Part shown: piece by piece, positions 23,907-32,899 of the stretch
Position numbering within the stretch: the first letter of the stretch is position 1
How the letters are laid out: every line of letters starts with the position of its first letter
Assembly: GCA_964546935.1 (NCBI GenBank)
Contig: CAZJLJ010000003.1
Coordinates: 1-64,000, forward strand
DNA length: 64,000 nt
DNA from: JALYTY01 sp964546935
Lineage (GTDB): Bacteria > Vulcanimicrobiota > Vulcanimicrobiia > Vulcanimicrobiales > Vulcanimicrobiaceae
Direction of reading: 5' to 3'
Position numbers and translations under genes: made by a program
Notes under the pieces: generated by a model
What the model was told of the DNA's origin: nothing
Seen by the model: only the letters and a program-made list of their open reading frames with translations
The model's database searches: none

Positions 23907-25181
23907 ATGGCAATCGCCTCCATCGCATGGTCAAGCATTTGCACGATCGTTGCTGTTTCGTGCATGGCTGCTTGCAGCGCTCCGAAGCCGCCCGCGCCCC
24001 CGACCACTATTGCGGCTCGTGTCGCGCCGGTAACCTCGCAGTCCGTTCCGGTTACCGCAGAGTACGTCGCGCAAACGCAGGCACTTCAGCAAGTCGATCT
24101 CGTAGCGCGCGTTCAGGGCGTTTTAGAGAAGATTTACTTCAAAAACGGATCGCTCGTGCGGCAAGGGCAGGTCTTAATGCAGATCCAGCCCGACGAGTAC
24201 GAGGCGCAAGTTCAAGCGGCACAAGGCTCGCTCCAAAAGGCTCGAGCCGATTTGATGCGCGCAAAGAGCAACGTTCAGGATCAAACGGCAAAGGCGAAGC
24301 TTTCGCAAGCGCTGGCAGCATACGAATATCAAAAGGTTGAGCTCGCGAGAATGCGACCGCTTGCCGCGAAGCATGCAGTTTCTCAAAAAGATTACGATCA
24401 AACCAAGACCCAGTATGATATCGCGGTAGCCAACGTGCAGGCCGCCCGTGCCAACGTTGAAGACGTCGAGTTAAATCAGGAAACGGGCATTCTAAGCGCG
24501 CAAGGAAACGTTGCCGAAGCGCAAGCGCAGCTTCAAAACGCGCAGCTGAATCTGAGTTATACCAAGATCGTCGCTCCGGTCACCGGCATCATCAGCTTTG
24601 CGAACGTGGATGAGGGCAACGTCGTTGGGCCTAAAACACCTTCGCTTGCAACGGTGTCTACGATCGATCCGACACGCGTCGTTTTCCAGCTAAGCGAAGC
24701 GGATTACTTAAAAGTTGCGCAGCGCTTGCCGGCGATGCGCGGGCGGGTCGGACCGGCGCTGCAGCTCTACCTTTCCGACGGTTCACGCTACCCGTACGAC
24801 GGTCGAGCGACGAACATAAATCGTGCCGTAGATCCTACGACCGGAACGATCTCGGTTGAGTCGCTCTTTCCGAATCCGAACGCGTTCTTGCGCCCGGGAC
24901 AATACACGCGGGTTCGATTTCCGATTTCACAACAGCGCAATGCATTGCTGATCCCGCAGAGTGCGGTCACTTCGTATCAGGGCACGACAGTAGTGTACGT
25001 GTTGGGCCCGGGAAACAAACTGCAGCTGCGCACGATCGATACCGGATCGCAATACGGAAACCGGATCGTGGTCAATTCGGGCGTAAAAAAAGGCGACAGC
25101 GTTGTTTTATCGCCCAACTCGCGGATGCAAGCGGGAACGGTGGTCACTCCGATTCGTACGACCGCGAGCGGCAACGAGTAG
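23907..25181 (+). CDS. RND efflux periplasmic adaptor (membrane fusion lipoprotein)
   Basis: A 424-residue AcrA/MexA-type adaptor. The N-terminus is a lipoprotein signal with the Cys in CMAAC near residue 22, then a Pro-rich linker. The lipoyl half-motif is RVQGVLEKIYFKNGSLVRQGQVLMQI, a long coiled-coil hairpin spans about residues 110-200 (Ala/Gln/Lys-rich), and the second lipoyl half is TKIVAPVTGIISFANVDEGNVV; beta-barrel and membrane-proximal domains follow. ATG 23907 is chosen for the GGGGGTGG ribosome site and the lipobox; a longer frame upstream adds no sensible sequence. It is the first gene of an MFP-RND-OMF operon. Confidence 0.92.
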   Translation: MAIASIAWSSICTIVAVSCMAACSAPKPPAPPTTIAARVAPVTSQSVPVTAEYVAQTQALQQVDLVARVQGVLEKIYFKNGSLVRQGQVLMQIQPDEYEAQVQAAQGSLQKARADLMRAKSNVQDQTAKAKLSQALAAYEYQKVELARMRPLAAKHAVSQKDYDQTKTQYDIAVANVQAARANVEDVELNQETGILSAQGNVAEAQAQLQNAQLNLSYTKIVAPVTGIISFANVDEGNVVGPKTPSLATVSTIDPTRVVFQLSEADYLKVAQRLPAMRGRVGPALQLYLSDGSRYPYDGRATNINRAVDPTTGTISVESLFPNPNAFLRPGQYTRVRFPISQQRNALLIPQSAVTSYQGTTVVYVLGPGNKLQLRTIDTGSQYGNRIVVNSGVKKGDSVVLSPNSRMQAGTVVTPIRTTASGNE

Positions 25182-25184
25182 GCG

Positions 25185-28100
25185 ATGTCGCGATTTTTTA
25201 TCGACCGGCCGGTCTTTTCAATCGTCATCTCATTCGTGATCGCACTTGCAGGCGTCATCGCTCTGTTCGAACTCCCGGTCGCGCAGTTTCCGCAAATTAC
25301 GCCGCCCACCGTTCAAGTCAGCACCGCTTACCCGGGCGCGAACGCGACGACGGTCGAGGATGCGGTCGCGAGCAACATCGAAGGCAAGGTCAACGGCGTT
25401 GCCAACCTGATGTACATGAATTCGTACAGCACTTCGAATGGTGCGTACAATCTAACGGCGACGTTTAACGTCGGCTCCGACATCAACGAAGATGCGAATC
25501 TCGTCCAGAATCGCGTGCAGGCGGCACAGAGCACGTTACCAAGCGCCGTGAACTCATACGGCATTACGGTGAAACCGCAGTCGCCTGCGATTCTGCTGAT
25601 TATCACGCTCTATTCACCGGAGAACCTGTACGATCCACTGTTCCTAAGCAACTACGCGACGATCAATATCTTGAACAGCCTCAACCGCGTAAGCGGCGTA
25701 GGGAACACCGCCCTAATGGGAGCCGGAAATTACTCGATGCGCATTTGGCTGCGTCCGGACTCGCTTGCAGGCCTGGGCTTGGACGCGGGCGACGTAATAA
25801 ATGCGCTCACACGGCAAAATGCGCTCGCACCGGCGGGCCAGCTGGGTTTACCGCCTACTTCGGCCAGTCCTCAGTTTCAGATGCCGGTAAATGTTAAGGG
25901 GCTCCTGACATCGACCGCGGAGTTCGATAACGTCGTTCTTAAAACGCTGCCGAACGGATCGTTCATCCGGCTGGCCGACGTCGGGCGATCGCAGCTCGCT
26001 GCGCAATCTTACACTTTTTTCAGCGATTTCAACGCTCAGCCGGCCGCCAACATTCTCGTGTACCAGGCACCTACGGCGAATGCGATTCAAACCGCGAATG
26101 CCGTGCGCAAAACCCTTGCGGACCTTGCCGCCGCTTTCCCTCCCGGATTAACGTACAGCGTCACGCTCGATACCACCGATTTCGTTCACGCATCCATCCA
26201 CGATGTCCTGAAAACCCTGCTCGAAGCGTTCATTCTAGTCTCGCTCGTGGTCTTTCTATTTCTTGGGAGCCCGCGCGCAACTATTATTCCGCTGATTGCC
26301 GTTCCGGTCGCGTTGATCGGTACGTTCGCGGCCTTCGTGCCGCTGGGATTTTCCGTTAACACGCTTTCACTTTTTGGAATCGTTCTCGCGATCGGTATCG
26401 TCGTCGACGACGCGATCGTCGTCGTTGAAGCAACGGAATTACATATCGAGAAAGGTTTGGGACCGCGCGACGCCGCGCTCGCCGCGATGCAGGAAGTGCA
26501 GGCACCGGTGGTTGCGGTTGCCCTCGTCTTAACTGCGGTCTTCGTACCGGCGGCCTTTCTTGCGGGCATTACCGGCCAGCTCTATCAGCAATTTGCACTG
26601 ACGATTTCGTTCTCCGTGATTCTCTCCGCGATCGTTGCGTTAACGTTAACACCTGCGCTCTGTGCCGTTCTGTTGAAACCGCGAAAACCAATGCGCGGAG
26701 TGCTGGGGCGTTTCTTCGCCGGATTCAACCAACGTTTCGAACGAACGCGAGGCGGATATGTGTCGTTGCTCAAGCTCGCGATGCGGCGCTCGGCAATCAT
26801 GCTGGTACTGCTGCTTTGCATCACCCTTGGCGCCGGCGCACTACTAAAGAAGCTGCCGGGAAGTTTCGTCCCGCTTGAAGACCAAGGTTACTTCTTTTTA
26901 AACGTTACGCTTCCGAGCGGAACGGCGCTGGATCGCACGCAAGCGGTTGCCGGAAGTATTGTCAGGGACATTGCCACGATCCCCGGTGTGAAAGGTGTCG
27001 TGACGCTCGGTGGATTCAACGTACTCAACGGCCAGACACAATCGAACAACGCCTCCATTGCCGTAACGCTCGAACCTTGGGACGAGCGCAAAGGTAAAAG
27101 CAAGTCGCTTCGTTCGATTCTGTTAGACGCGTACACGCGCGCTTCGAAATACACGCAAGCTCGCATTTTACCGATTCCCCCGCCGCCGATTGCCGGATTG
27201 GGGAATTCGGGTGGATTCCAATTTATGATCGAAGACCGCGGAGCGCGATCGCCGGCGGACCTTGCTAAAGTTGCGGCCGACGTGCAGTCCGCGGCCATAC
27301 GGCGTCCTGAGCTCGCAAACGTGATGTCTCAGTACTCGGTCGACTATCCGCAGGTGAATCTCGCACTCGACCGTGACAAAGTTCACCAACTGGGCATCCC
27401 GCTGGATAACGTGTTTCAAACGCTCCAGGCGGAGCTTGGCGGCGTCATTGTCAATAACGTGATTCTTTTCAACAACAGTTGGAAAGTTATGGTGCAATCA
27501 GAGCCGCAGTACCGGATGAATCCCGGCAACATCGGCACGCTAATGGTGCGGACGACGCAAGGCAAAATGGTTCCGCTAAGCACGTTTTCAACGCCGTTGA
27601 CCTCCAACGGGCCGAACCTCATCCAGCGCTACAACGTCTACCGAACTGCGGAGATCGATGGGCAATCCGGCGCGGGCTACAGTTCGGGTCAAGCGATCTC
27701 CGCAATGGAAGATGTCGCAAAAAACGCGATTCCAGCCGGATTCGGCTACGAGTGGAGCGGTACGGCGTACCAGCAACAACTGGCAGGCAACACGCAAGCG
27801 ATCACGTTTGCGCTCTCCATCGTGCTGGTGTTCTTGTTCTTGGCGGCGCTTTACGAAAGCTGGGCGATTCCCTTCGGAGTTATCCTCGGAATCCCAATCG
27901 GCGTCCTGGGCGCATTTCTCGGCGCACTTTTCTTCCGGCTGCCGAACGACGTGTACGTTCAAATCGGACTCATTATGTTGATCGGGCTCGCCGCCAAAAA
28001 CGCGATCCTGATCGTAGAGTTCGCGAAGATGCGGCGCGAGCAAGATGGTCTTTCTCCGGTAGAGGCCGCATCGGAAGCGGCGGCAGTGCGCTTTCGTCCG

Positions 28101-28304
28101 ATTCTGATGACGTCGCTCGCGTTTATTTTCGGTGTGATTCCGTTGATGCTTGCCTCGGGCGCCGGTGCAGCGTCGCGTCATTCACTTGGGACGGCGGTTT
28201 TCTTCGGGATGTTCTTTGCCACTTCACTCGGCATATTTTTCATTCCGGTGCTTTACGACGTAATCGAGACACTTGTTGAACGTCGCAAGCGCGGTGCGGC
28301 GTGA
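25185..28304 (+). CDS. RND multidrug efflux permease (HAE1/AcrB family)
   Basis: A 1039-residue inner-membrane proton antiporter, the full AcrB length with 12 helices and two large periplasmic loops. It opens with the family N-terminus MSRFFIDRPVFSIVISFVI. The proton-relay aspartates are in helix 4 (GIVVDDAIVVVEATE), and the helix 10-11 block GLAAKNAILIVEFAKMRREQ is present. It exports hydrophobic compounds through the OMF encoded next. It starts three bases after the adaptor stop, and its TGA overlaps the OMF GTG. No local TetR-type repressor is present. Substrate range cannot be read from sequence. Confidence 0.95.
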   Translation: MSRFFIDRPVFSIVISFVIALAGVIALFELPVAQFPQITPPTVQVSTAYPGANATTVEDAVASNIEGKVNGVANLMYMNSYSTSNGAYNLTATFNVGSDINEDANLVQNRVQAAQSTLPSAVNSYGITVKPQSPAILLIITLYSPENLYDPLFLSNYATINILNSLNRVSGVGNTALMGAGNYSMRIWLRPDSLAGLGLDAGDVINALTRQNALAPAGQLGLPPTSASPQFQMPVNVKGLLTSTAEFDNVVLKTLPNGSFIRLADVGRSQLAAQSYTFFSDFNAQPAANILVYQAPTANAIQTANAVRKTLADLAAAFPPGLTYSVTLDTTDFVHASIHDVLKTLLEAFILVSLVVFLFLGSPRATIIPLIAVPVALIGTFAAFVPLGFSVNTLSLFGIVLAIGIVVDDAIVVVEATELHIEKGLGPRDAALAAMQEVQAPVVAVALVLTAVFVPAAFLAGITGQLYQQFALTISFSVILSAIVALTLTPALCAVLLKPRKPMRGVLGRFFAGFNQRFERTRGGYVSLLKLAMRRSAIMLVLLLCITLGAGALLKKLPGSFVPLEDQGYFFLNVTLPSGTALDRTQAVAGSIVRDIATIPGVKGVVTLGGFNVLNGQTQSNNASIAVTLEPWDERKGKSKSLRSILLDAYTRASKYTQARILPIPPPPIAGLGNSGGFQFMIEDRGARSPADLAKVAADVQSAAIRRPELANVMSQYSVDYPQVNLALDRDKVHQLGIPLDNVFQTLQAELGGVIVNNVILFNNSWKVMVQSEPQYRMNPGNIGTLMVRTTQGKMVPLSTFSTPLTSNGPNLIQRYNVYRTAEIDGQSGAGYSSGQAISAMEDVAKNAIPAGFGYEWSGTAYQQQLAGNTQAITFALSIVLVFLFLAALYESWAIPFGVILGIPIGVLGAFLGALFFRLPNDVYVQIGLIMLIGLAAKNAILIVEFAKMRREQDGLSPVEAASEAAAVRFRPILMTSLAFIFGVIPLMLASGAGAASRHSLGTAVFFGMFFATSLGIFFIPVLYDVIETLVERRKRGAA

Positions 28305-29761
28305 AGATTGTTTTCCTCTGGCTGATTGCCGTTCAGATTCTGGCAACGTGCGTTGGCCCGCCGTACCAGCGTCCGGATGCTATGTTGCCCCCGGTATACC
28401 CCGATGCTTCGGCAACTCCGGCAAACACGGCTTCCATGGGCGATCTCGGGTGGTGGCAAGTCTTTAAGGATCCGCAGTTGCAGAAGTTGATTCGGACGGC
28501 GGTTGCGCAAAACCAAGACGTGCAGGTGGCTGCGCAACGCGTGCAGCAGGCGATGGCCGCGCTCACGATCGCTCACGCCGCGGCGTTTCCGCAAATCAAC
28601 TTGGTATTAACTGCACCGTATCAGCAGACCAACGGTCAGATTTCCGCCGCGACTCCGCGTTCGACGTTCGTTCCTACGGGTCTGCTGACGCTTGCATACG
28701 AAGTCGACCTCTTCGGAAAAGTAAGTAGCGCGACAGCGGCGGCTCGCGCCAACGTACTTGCGTCCGAGTTTGCTCGCGAGACGGTGCTTTCCACCGTGGT
28801 GACGTCCGCCGCGACCATTTATTTCCAGATTCTGGAACTCGACCAAGAACTTGTAATTTCCCGCAATACGCTGGCAGCGCGAAAGAAAAGTCTTGAACTA
28901 GTCACGGCCCGGTATGAGGGTGGTATAGGGACGTTGCAAGACGTACGCCAATCGCAAGAACTTGTAGCACAGGTTGAAGCGGCAATCCCGGTGCTGGAAC
29001 GTTCGATCGTTCAGTCTGAGAACTCGCTCAGCATCCTCATTGGCGGTTATCCCAACCACGTTCAGCGAGGATTAGGAATAAACGAGCAGGTCGCGCTTCC
29101 TGATGTTCCAGCCACCGGATTGCCGTCGTCACTCATCGAACGCCGCCCGGATATCAAACAAGCCGAAGCGGTGCTGATTTCGGCGAACGCACAGATCGGC
29201 GAGGCAAGAGCACTCTTATTCCCGCAGTTCAATATTTCGGCTTCGGCCGCAGTAGCTTCAGTTCAAGCGAACGGTGTGGAAGTGCAGAGTATTCTGCGTA
29301 GGCCCGTTAGCACGACGTTGGGACAGGGCTATATTTCCCTCATTCCGCAAATCGTGCAGCAAATCTTCAACGCCGGAGCAGCGCGTGCGAACGTAAGCGC
29401 ATCGGAAGCGGGAAAAGAAGCCGCGACGCTTCAGTACATCCTGACGATCCATCAAGACGTCGGTGACGTCTCTAACGCGCTCGTGGCTTACGATCAAAAC
29501 CGTAAGGCGGAAGCTGCGCAAGCACGATATGCTGCGGCGGCGATCGATTCCACGCGGTTGGCGAATCTGCGCTACGATGGCGGCATCACGTCGTACTTAG
29601 AGGTGCTCGTGAGCCAAGTGCAATCGTATGCTGCCGAAATTTCGCTCGTACAGGCCGAGTACGAAGAACGGCAGGCCATCGTCCAACTTTACAAAGCTCT
29701 CGGCGGCGGGTGGCAAAACGAGCCGCAAACCGCACGTGAAAATGCTTCTCCACCCAAATGA
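28301..29761 (+). CDS. Outer membrane efflux lipoprotein (OprM/NodT type)
   Basis: A 486-residue TolC-family channel. The signal ends in the lipobox ILATC (Cys near 17), followed by VGPPYQRP, the usual OprM start. The family blocks WWQVFKDPQLQKLI, NQDVQVAAQRVQQA, the helical hairpin repeats and the second-half DIKQAEAVLISANAQIGEARALLFPQ are visible. It forms the outer-membrane exit duct, and its presence is the best local evidence for a diderm envelope. It starts with GTG at 28301, overlapping the permease stop by four bases. Confidence 0.93.
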   Translation: MKIVFLWLIAVQILATCVGPPYQRPDAMLPPVYPDASATPANTASMGDLGWWQVFKDPQLQKLIRTAVAQNQDVQVAAQRVQQAMAALTIAHAAAFPQINLVLTAPYQQTNGQISAATPRSTFVPTGLLTLAYEVDLFGKVSSATAAARANVLASEFARETVLSTVVTSAATIYFQILELDQELVISRNTLAARKKSLELVTARYEGGIGTLQDVRQSQELVAQVEAAIPVLERSIVQSENSLSILIGGYPNHVQRGLGINEQVALPDVPATGLPSSLIERRPDIKQAEAVLISANAQIGEARALLFPQFNISASAAVASVQANGVEVQSILRRPVSTTLGQGYISLIPQIVQQIFNAGAARANVSASEAGKEAATLQYILTIHQDVGDVSNALVAYDQNRKAEAAQARYAAAAIDSTRLANLRYDGGITSYLEVLVSQVQSYAAEISLVQAEYEERQAIVQLYKALGGGWQNEPQTARENASPPK

Positions 29762-29776
29762 AAGGGAAAGACCGAA

Positions 29777-30121
29777 ATGAAAAACGGCGTTTCGACTCTA
29801 TTACGGCCCGTTTTCAGTCTGTTGCTGGCAGCGATCGCGTCGGTAGCACTGCTGCAGCCGGCGACTGCGCAAATGCGCGAGCAAATGAAAGAGAAGATCG
29901 TGGATGACGTCGCCGATCAAATGGTATCGCAGATCCAGTCCGACTCTTGCCCGCAGTTCGCGCAGATGATGCAGTCTAAGAAAAGTGGCGGAAGCTCAAA
30001 GTCAGGGAAAGCCAGTGGCATGATGAAAAGCGATCCGGCGATGCGCGAACGCTTCGTAAATAAGGTCGCCGGGCCGCTGCTCAACAAAATGATCGATTGC
30101 GACATGTTACCGAATCATTGA
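29777..30121 (+). CDS. Small secreted hypothetical protein
   Basis: A 114-residue protein with a signal peptide (PVFSLLLAAIASVALLQPATAQ, cleavage near 32). The mature part is helical and charged, has a Lys/Ser/Gly-rich middle (KKSGGSSKSGKAS), and has two Cys (SDSCPQF and IDCDML) that could form a disulfide. GGAAAG lies upstream of ATG 29777. It is 15 bases after the OMF gene, so it is probably the last gene of the efflux operon or of a unit with the MgtC gene. Family not recognised. Confidence 0.65.
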   Translation: MKNGVSTLLRPVFSLLLAAIASVALLQPATAQMREQMKEKIVDDVADQMVSQIQSDSCPQFAQMMQSKKSGGSSKSGKASGMMKSDPAMRERFVNKVAGPLLNKMIDCDMLPNH

Positions 30122-30137
30122 GACGAGCGGCTGTTAC

Positions 30138-30575
30138 GTGGAACAACACGCGTTACCTTTGAACCATTTCCTAGCGCGGCTCGCCGTCGCGGCCCTTCTG
30201 GGAATAGCAATTGGCCTCGAACGACATCTCGCCGGAAGATCGGCGGGATTACATACCGCTGGGTTAGTATCGACCGGCGCTGCGCTATTTGCGTCGATAG
30301 AGCCCGCGGCCGGCACCCAGATGAGTTATCGGATTATCGCAAACATCGTAACGGGAGTCGGCTTCCTTGCCGGTGGTGTCATCCTGCGACAAGGCTCGAG
30401 TGTAACGGGACTGAACACGGCCGCGACGATTTGGGCCACCGCTGCAGTCGGGGTTCTTGCGGGAATTGCCCTTTATCGCGAAGCTGCGATTGCGGCGGTT
30501 GCGATAACTGCCATGAACCTATTCATGACGCAGCTCGACCGTCGCCGAATTCCACGTAAAGAAAACGAGACCTGA
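30138..30575 (+). CDS. MgtC/SapB family membrane protein
   Basis: A 145-residue protein covering the MgtC/SapB N-terminal membrane domain. The family start LARLAVAALLGIAIGLERHLAGRSAGLHTAGLVSTGAAL, then IANIVTGVGFLAGGVILR and the block VTGLNTAATIWATAAVGVLAG are unmistakable; the conserved ERxxxGRxAGxRT-type loop is present with His for Arg. It has four to five helices and no C-terminal ACT-like domain. MgtC proteins act in survival under low magnesium and acid and inhibit F-ATPase in Salmonella; the role here is unknown. Starts with GTG at 30138. It follows the efflux genes by 16 bases. Confidence 0.9.
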   Translation: MEQHALPLNHFLARLAVAALLGIAIGLERHLAGRSAGLHTAGLVSTGAALFASIEPAAGTQMSYRIIANIVTGVGFLAGGVILRQGSSVTGLNTAATIWATAAVGVLAGIALYREAAIAAVAITAMNLFMTQLDRRRIPRKENET

Positions 30576-30577
30576 GA

Positions 30578-31786
30578 CTACGTCGCCAATTCCACCGACG
30601 GCGGAATCCAACGTCCATCCAAAATCGCATCGCCCGGCCAAAAAATATGCAGCACCACTTCGAACGGCCCTGCGGACGTAGGAAGCCAATGTGATTGAGG
30701 CACGTCGGCAGGCTGAGAACGTTGCATGAAGATTCGGATGTTGCCGTGTGTATCCCATGCCATCTTGCTTCCGCTGAGCCGCAGTGAAGGCTCTGTTCCG
30801 ACGAACCATGGTCCCCGTGCGCGTGGTTCATTGCAACGATGGAACGCTAACCGGTAGCGGAACCGGCCGTCGAGCGGATCTCCCGAGGAGTCCACGCCCG
30901 TGACAAGTCGAATGTAATCTTGAGAGATATCATTGAAGAAGCGAGAACGCACGGCCGCGGCGCGCCGCAAGTAGTCTCGTCCGTAGGGACCCGCAGAAAA
31001 GTCTGCCCACCAGTTCCCTATTCTCATCGAGCTGAGACGGTAAGAGCGAATTCGGGCCCGTGCAGCGCGTACTGCCGGTTCAACGTTCCAAAATTGTTGT
31101 GCGGAAGCGAAAGAACGAATCGGTTCGTTGCTCGAAGCAACTTGCTGGCCCGCCAAGAGAGCGGAAAAGCACGAAAAGAATTGTTCTCCATTCATGCCTT
31201 CAACGCGCGAGATCAATTGCTCGTAGTCGATCCGGATCGATGGAAGGTTGCGGTTTTCCGCGGATTCCAACCCGATGCCACTGATCGGCGTTATTCGACA
31301 ATCGGACTGAAACTGCAGCGCGTCCTTAAGATCCTTGTTGGTGTAGAAGGCGGTCCGAGCGACGACACGCACCAGGGATGTTGCGGTTTCTATCCGTCCG
31401 CTGGTAGCGGGCGCACTTGTAATCGATGAATTTGGCCGCGCTATTAGGACGTCGAACGCGTCTCCGCCGGTAATTCTTGAACCGGCAGATCCAAGGGCGT
31501 TGGAAAAACCGTCGGTGAACGATATATAATGATAACGGTCCGTCGCGGGAAAACTGACAACCACCGGTTCGCGCGCAACGTCTATCCAAGCTATAAATGA
31601 GGCAAGCCGAGCTTCATTAGCTATGCTTCGATCGAGCTCATCGTCCTGAAGTTCGAGGAATTTATTCCGCCGACTCGAGGCACACGCTTCCGCGATCGTT
31701 TCGTTCAAAACGATTGGGTATGCATAAATATAAGCATCAGATGCTATCGTATTGAACCTTTTCGAACTATGTCCCGTTTCACGCAT
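30578..31786 (-). CDS. DUF1254/DUF1214 domain protein
   Basis: A protein of about 402 residues. The N-terminal DUF1254 part reads DAYIYAYPIVLNET and then DVAREPVVVSFPATDRYHYISFTDGFSNALGS; the C-terminal DUF1214 part reads GPYGRDYLRRAA, LDGRFRYRLAFH and HWLPTSAGPFEVVLHIFWP. Such proteins are widespread, often exported, and of unknown function. Here no signal peptide is visible, and the normally conserved AFWSLTMYD block is replaced by GPWFVGTEPSLRL. The start is uncertain: ATG 31786 is used; the frame is open to a GTG at 31933, but that would cross the promoter of the divergent MerR gene. It converges with the MgtC gene with two bases between stops. Confidence 0.72.
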   Translation of the reverse strand: MRETGHSSKRFNTIASDAYIYAYPIVLNETIAEACASSRRNKFLELQDDELDRSIANEARLASFIAWIDVAREPVVVSFPATDRYHYISFTDGFSNALGSAGSRITGGDAFDVLIARPNSSITSAPATSGRIETATSLVRVVARTAFYTNKDLKDALQFQSDCRITPISGIGLESAENRNLPSIRIDYEQLISRVEGMNGEQFFSCFSALLAGQQVASSNEPIRSFASAQQFWNVEPAVRAARARIRSYRLSSMRIGNWWADFSAGPYGRDYLRRAAAVRSRFFNDISQDYIRLVTGVDSSGDPLDGRFRYRLAFHRCNEPRARGPWFVGTEPSLRLSGSKMAWDTHGNIRIFMQRSQPADVPQSHWLPTSAGPFEVVLHIFWPGDAILDGRWIPPSVELAT

Positions 31787-31912
31787 GTTGTGAATAGTCT
31801 CGCGTGTGCCGTAGTAACGTAACACAGGAACAGAAAAAGAGCCGCACGTTATCCTAGAAAACGCCGCGGATTGTCCTAGACCGAGTCTCTCGAAATCGAG
31901 CCGCCGTTTCGA

Positions 31913-31962
31913 TATAATGAAAGTCCTGGACACGGTTCCCGGGGTGTGAACTCACGGGGTGT
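31913..31962 (+). promoter_or_regulatory. Promoter and possible operator of the MerR-type gene
   Basis: A consensus -10 box TATAAT lies at 31913-31918. Downstream are two direct copies of CGGGGTGT (31940-31947 and 31955-31962) spaced 15 bases apart, with GTGAACTCAC, a small inverted repeat, between them. Placed just after the likely transcription start and before ATG 31975, they would suit binding by the regulator itself. No good -35 box is seen. Confidence 0.5.
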
Positions 31963-31974
31963 AGGTCTTCGTGT

Positions 31975-32889
31975 ATGGCCATTGTTGCTGATAACGACAG
32001 GACGTCTGCTACACTGCATATTCAATCCGTCGCACGGCTGACTAATCTCTCTGTCGATACTATTCGTGCTTGGGAAAAGCGCTACGCCGCCGTCGTGCCG
32101 TCACGCGCTCCAGCCGGACAACGCCGTTTTTCGTCCGATGACGTTGCGAGGCTCATTTTACTGAAGCAAGCGGTGGACGCAGGTGAGGCGATCTCTAGCG
32201 TCGCTCCTTTGAGTACATCGACTCTCCGCAGCCTTGTCCAAAACGGGCGGAAGGTAGGCGATGCAGATGACGCCATCATCTCGGATTTGCTACATTCCGT
32301 GCGCGTGATGGATGCCGGCGAGCTCGCCTCCAAACTGACGCTTGCGGCATTATCACGCTCTGCTATTGAATTCGCCGACGACATCATCGCGCCGTTGATG
32401 GTCGAGATCGAGACCAACGCAGGGTCATGGACTCAATCGACCACTTATGCTTTGCTCTTGTCGATCTCCATACACTCCGTGTCGTCGATCCTTTTCGAAA
32501 AATACCGCGCATCGAACTCGCGTCCGTTGATTCTCTTTCTTACACTGCCGGGCGAGAAGCACAGTCTTCCTCCAATGCTCGCCGCGCTCGCCGCCGCCGA
32601 GGCCGGATATCGCATTCTATATGTCGGTACGGAAGTCGCACCGTACCATGTGGAGTCGATGCTAAAGTCTTTGCGAGCTGCAGCATTGGGCATTTATATC
32701 GGCGCGCAAAACGACGAGACTAATCGACCGCTTCAAGAGCTTCGCAAGCGAATCGAGGTGCCGTTGTTCCTTGGTGCCGCAAGCGCCCGCCGGTACGCAA
32801 AGCTTGGTGCAACTGAAAGCCTGCGTGACTTTGTCGCCGCTTTGAATCGAACGCCGTTGAACGTGACCGTCGTGAATCGGTTCGAGTGA
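31975..32889 (+). CDS. MerR-family regulator with B12-binding-like domain (CarH/LitR-like)
   Basis: A 304-residue regulator. The N-terminal MerR winged helix reads QSVARLTNLSVDTIRAWEKRYAAVVPSR and GQRRFSSDDVARL (residues 17-60). A helical cap (about 100-175) and a Rossmann cobalamin-binding-like domain follow. The lower-ligand His195 is kept in LPGEKHSLPP. The Wx9EH pair that senses light in CarH is not kept: after Trp152 the expected Glu-His is Leu162-Ser163. It may therefore bind cobalamin without being a light sensor, or have lost it. It has its own TATAAT promoter, is divergent from the DUF1254 gene, and is 10 bases upstream of the FGE-like gene, so both are likely in one operon. Confidence 0.85.
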   Translation: MAIVADNDRTSATLHIQSVARLTNLSVDTIRAWEKRYAAVVPSRAPAGQRRFSSDDVARLILLKQAVDAGEAISSVAPLSTSTLRSLVQNGRKVGDADDAIISDLLHSVRVMDAGELASKLTLAALSRSAIEFADDIIAPLMVEIETNAGSWTQSTTYALLLSISIHSVSSILFEKYRASNSRPLILFLTLPGEKHSLPPMLAALAAAEAGYRILYVGTEVAPYHVESMLKSLRAAALGIYIGAQNDETNRPLQELRKRIEVPLFLGAASARRYAKLGATESLRDFVAALNRTPLNVTVVNRFE

Positions 32890-32899
32890 TAGTACGTCA

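Noticed and set aside
31787..31933. Upstream GTG start (31933) for the DUF1254 protein
   Set aside because: The added part crosses the TATAAT promoter of the divergent gene and shows no domain similarity.
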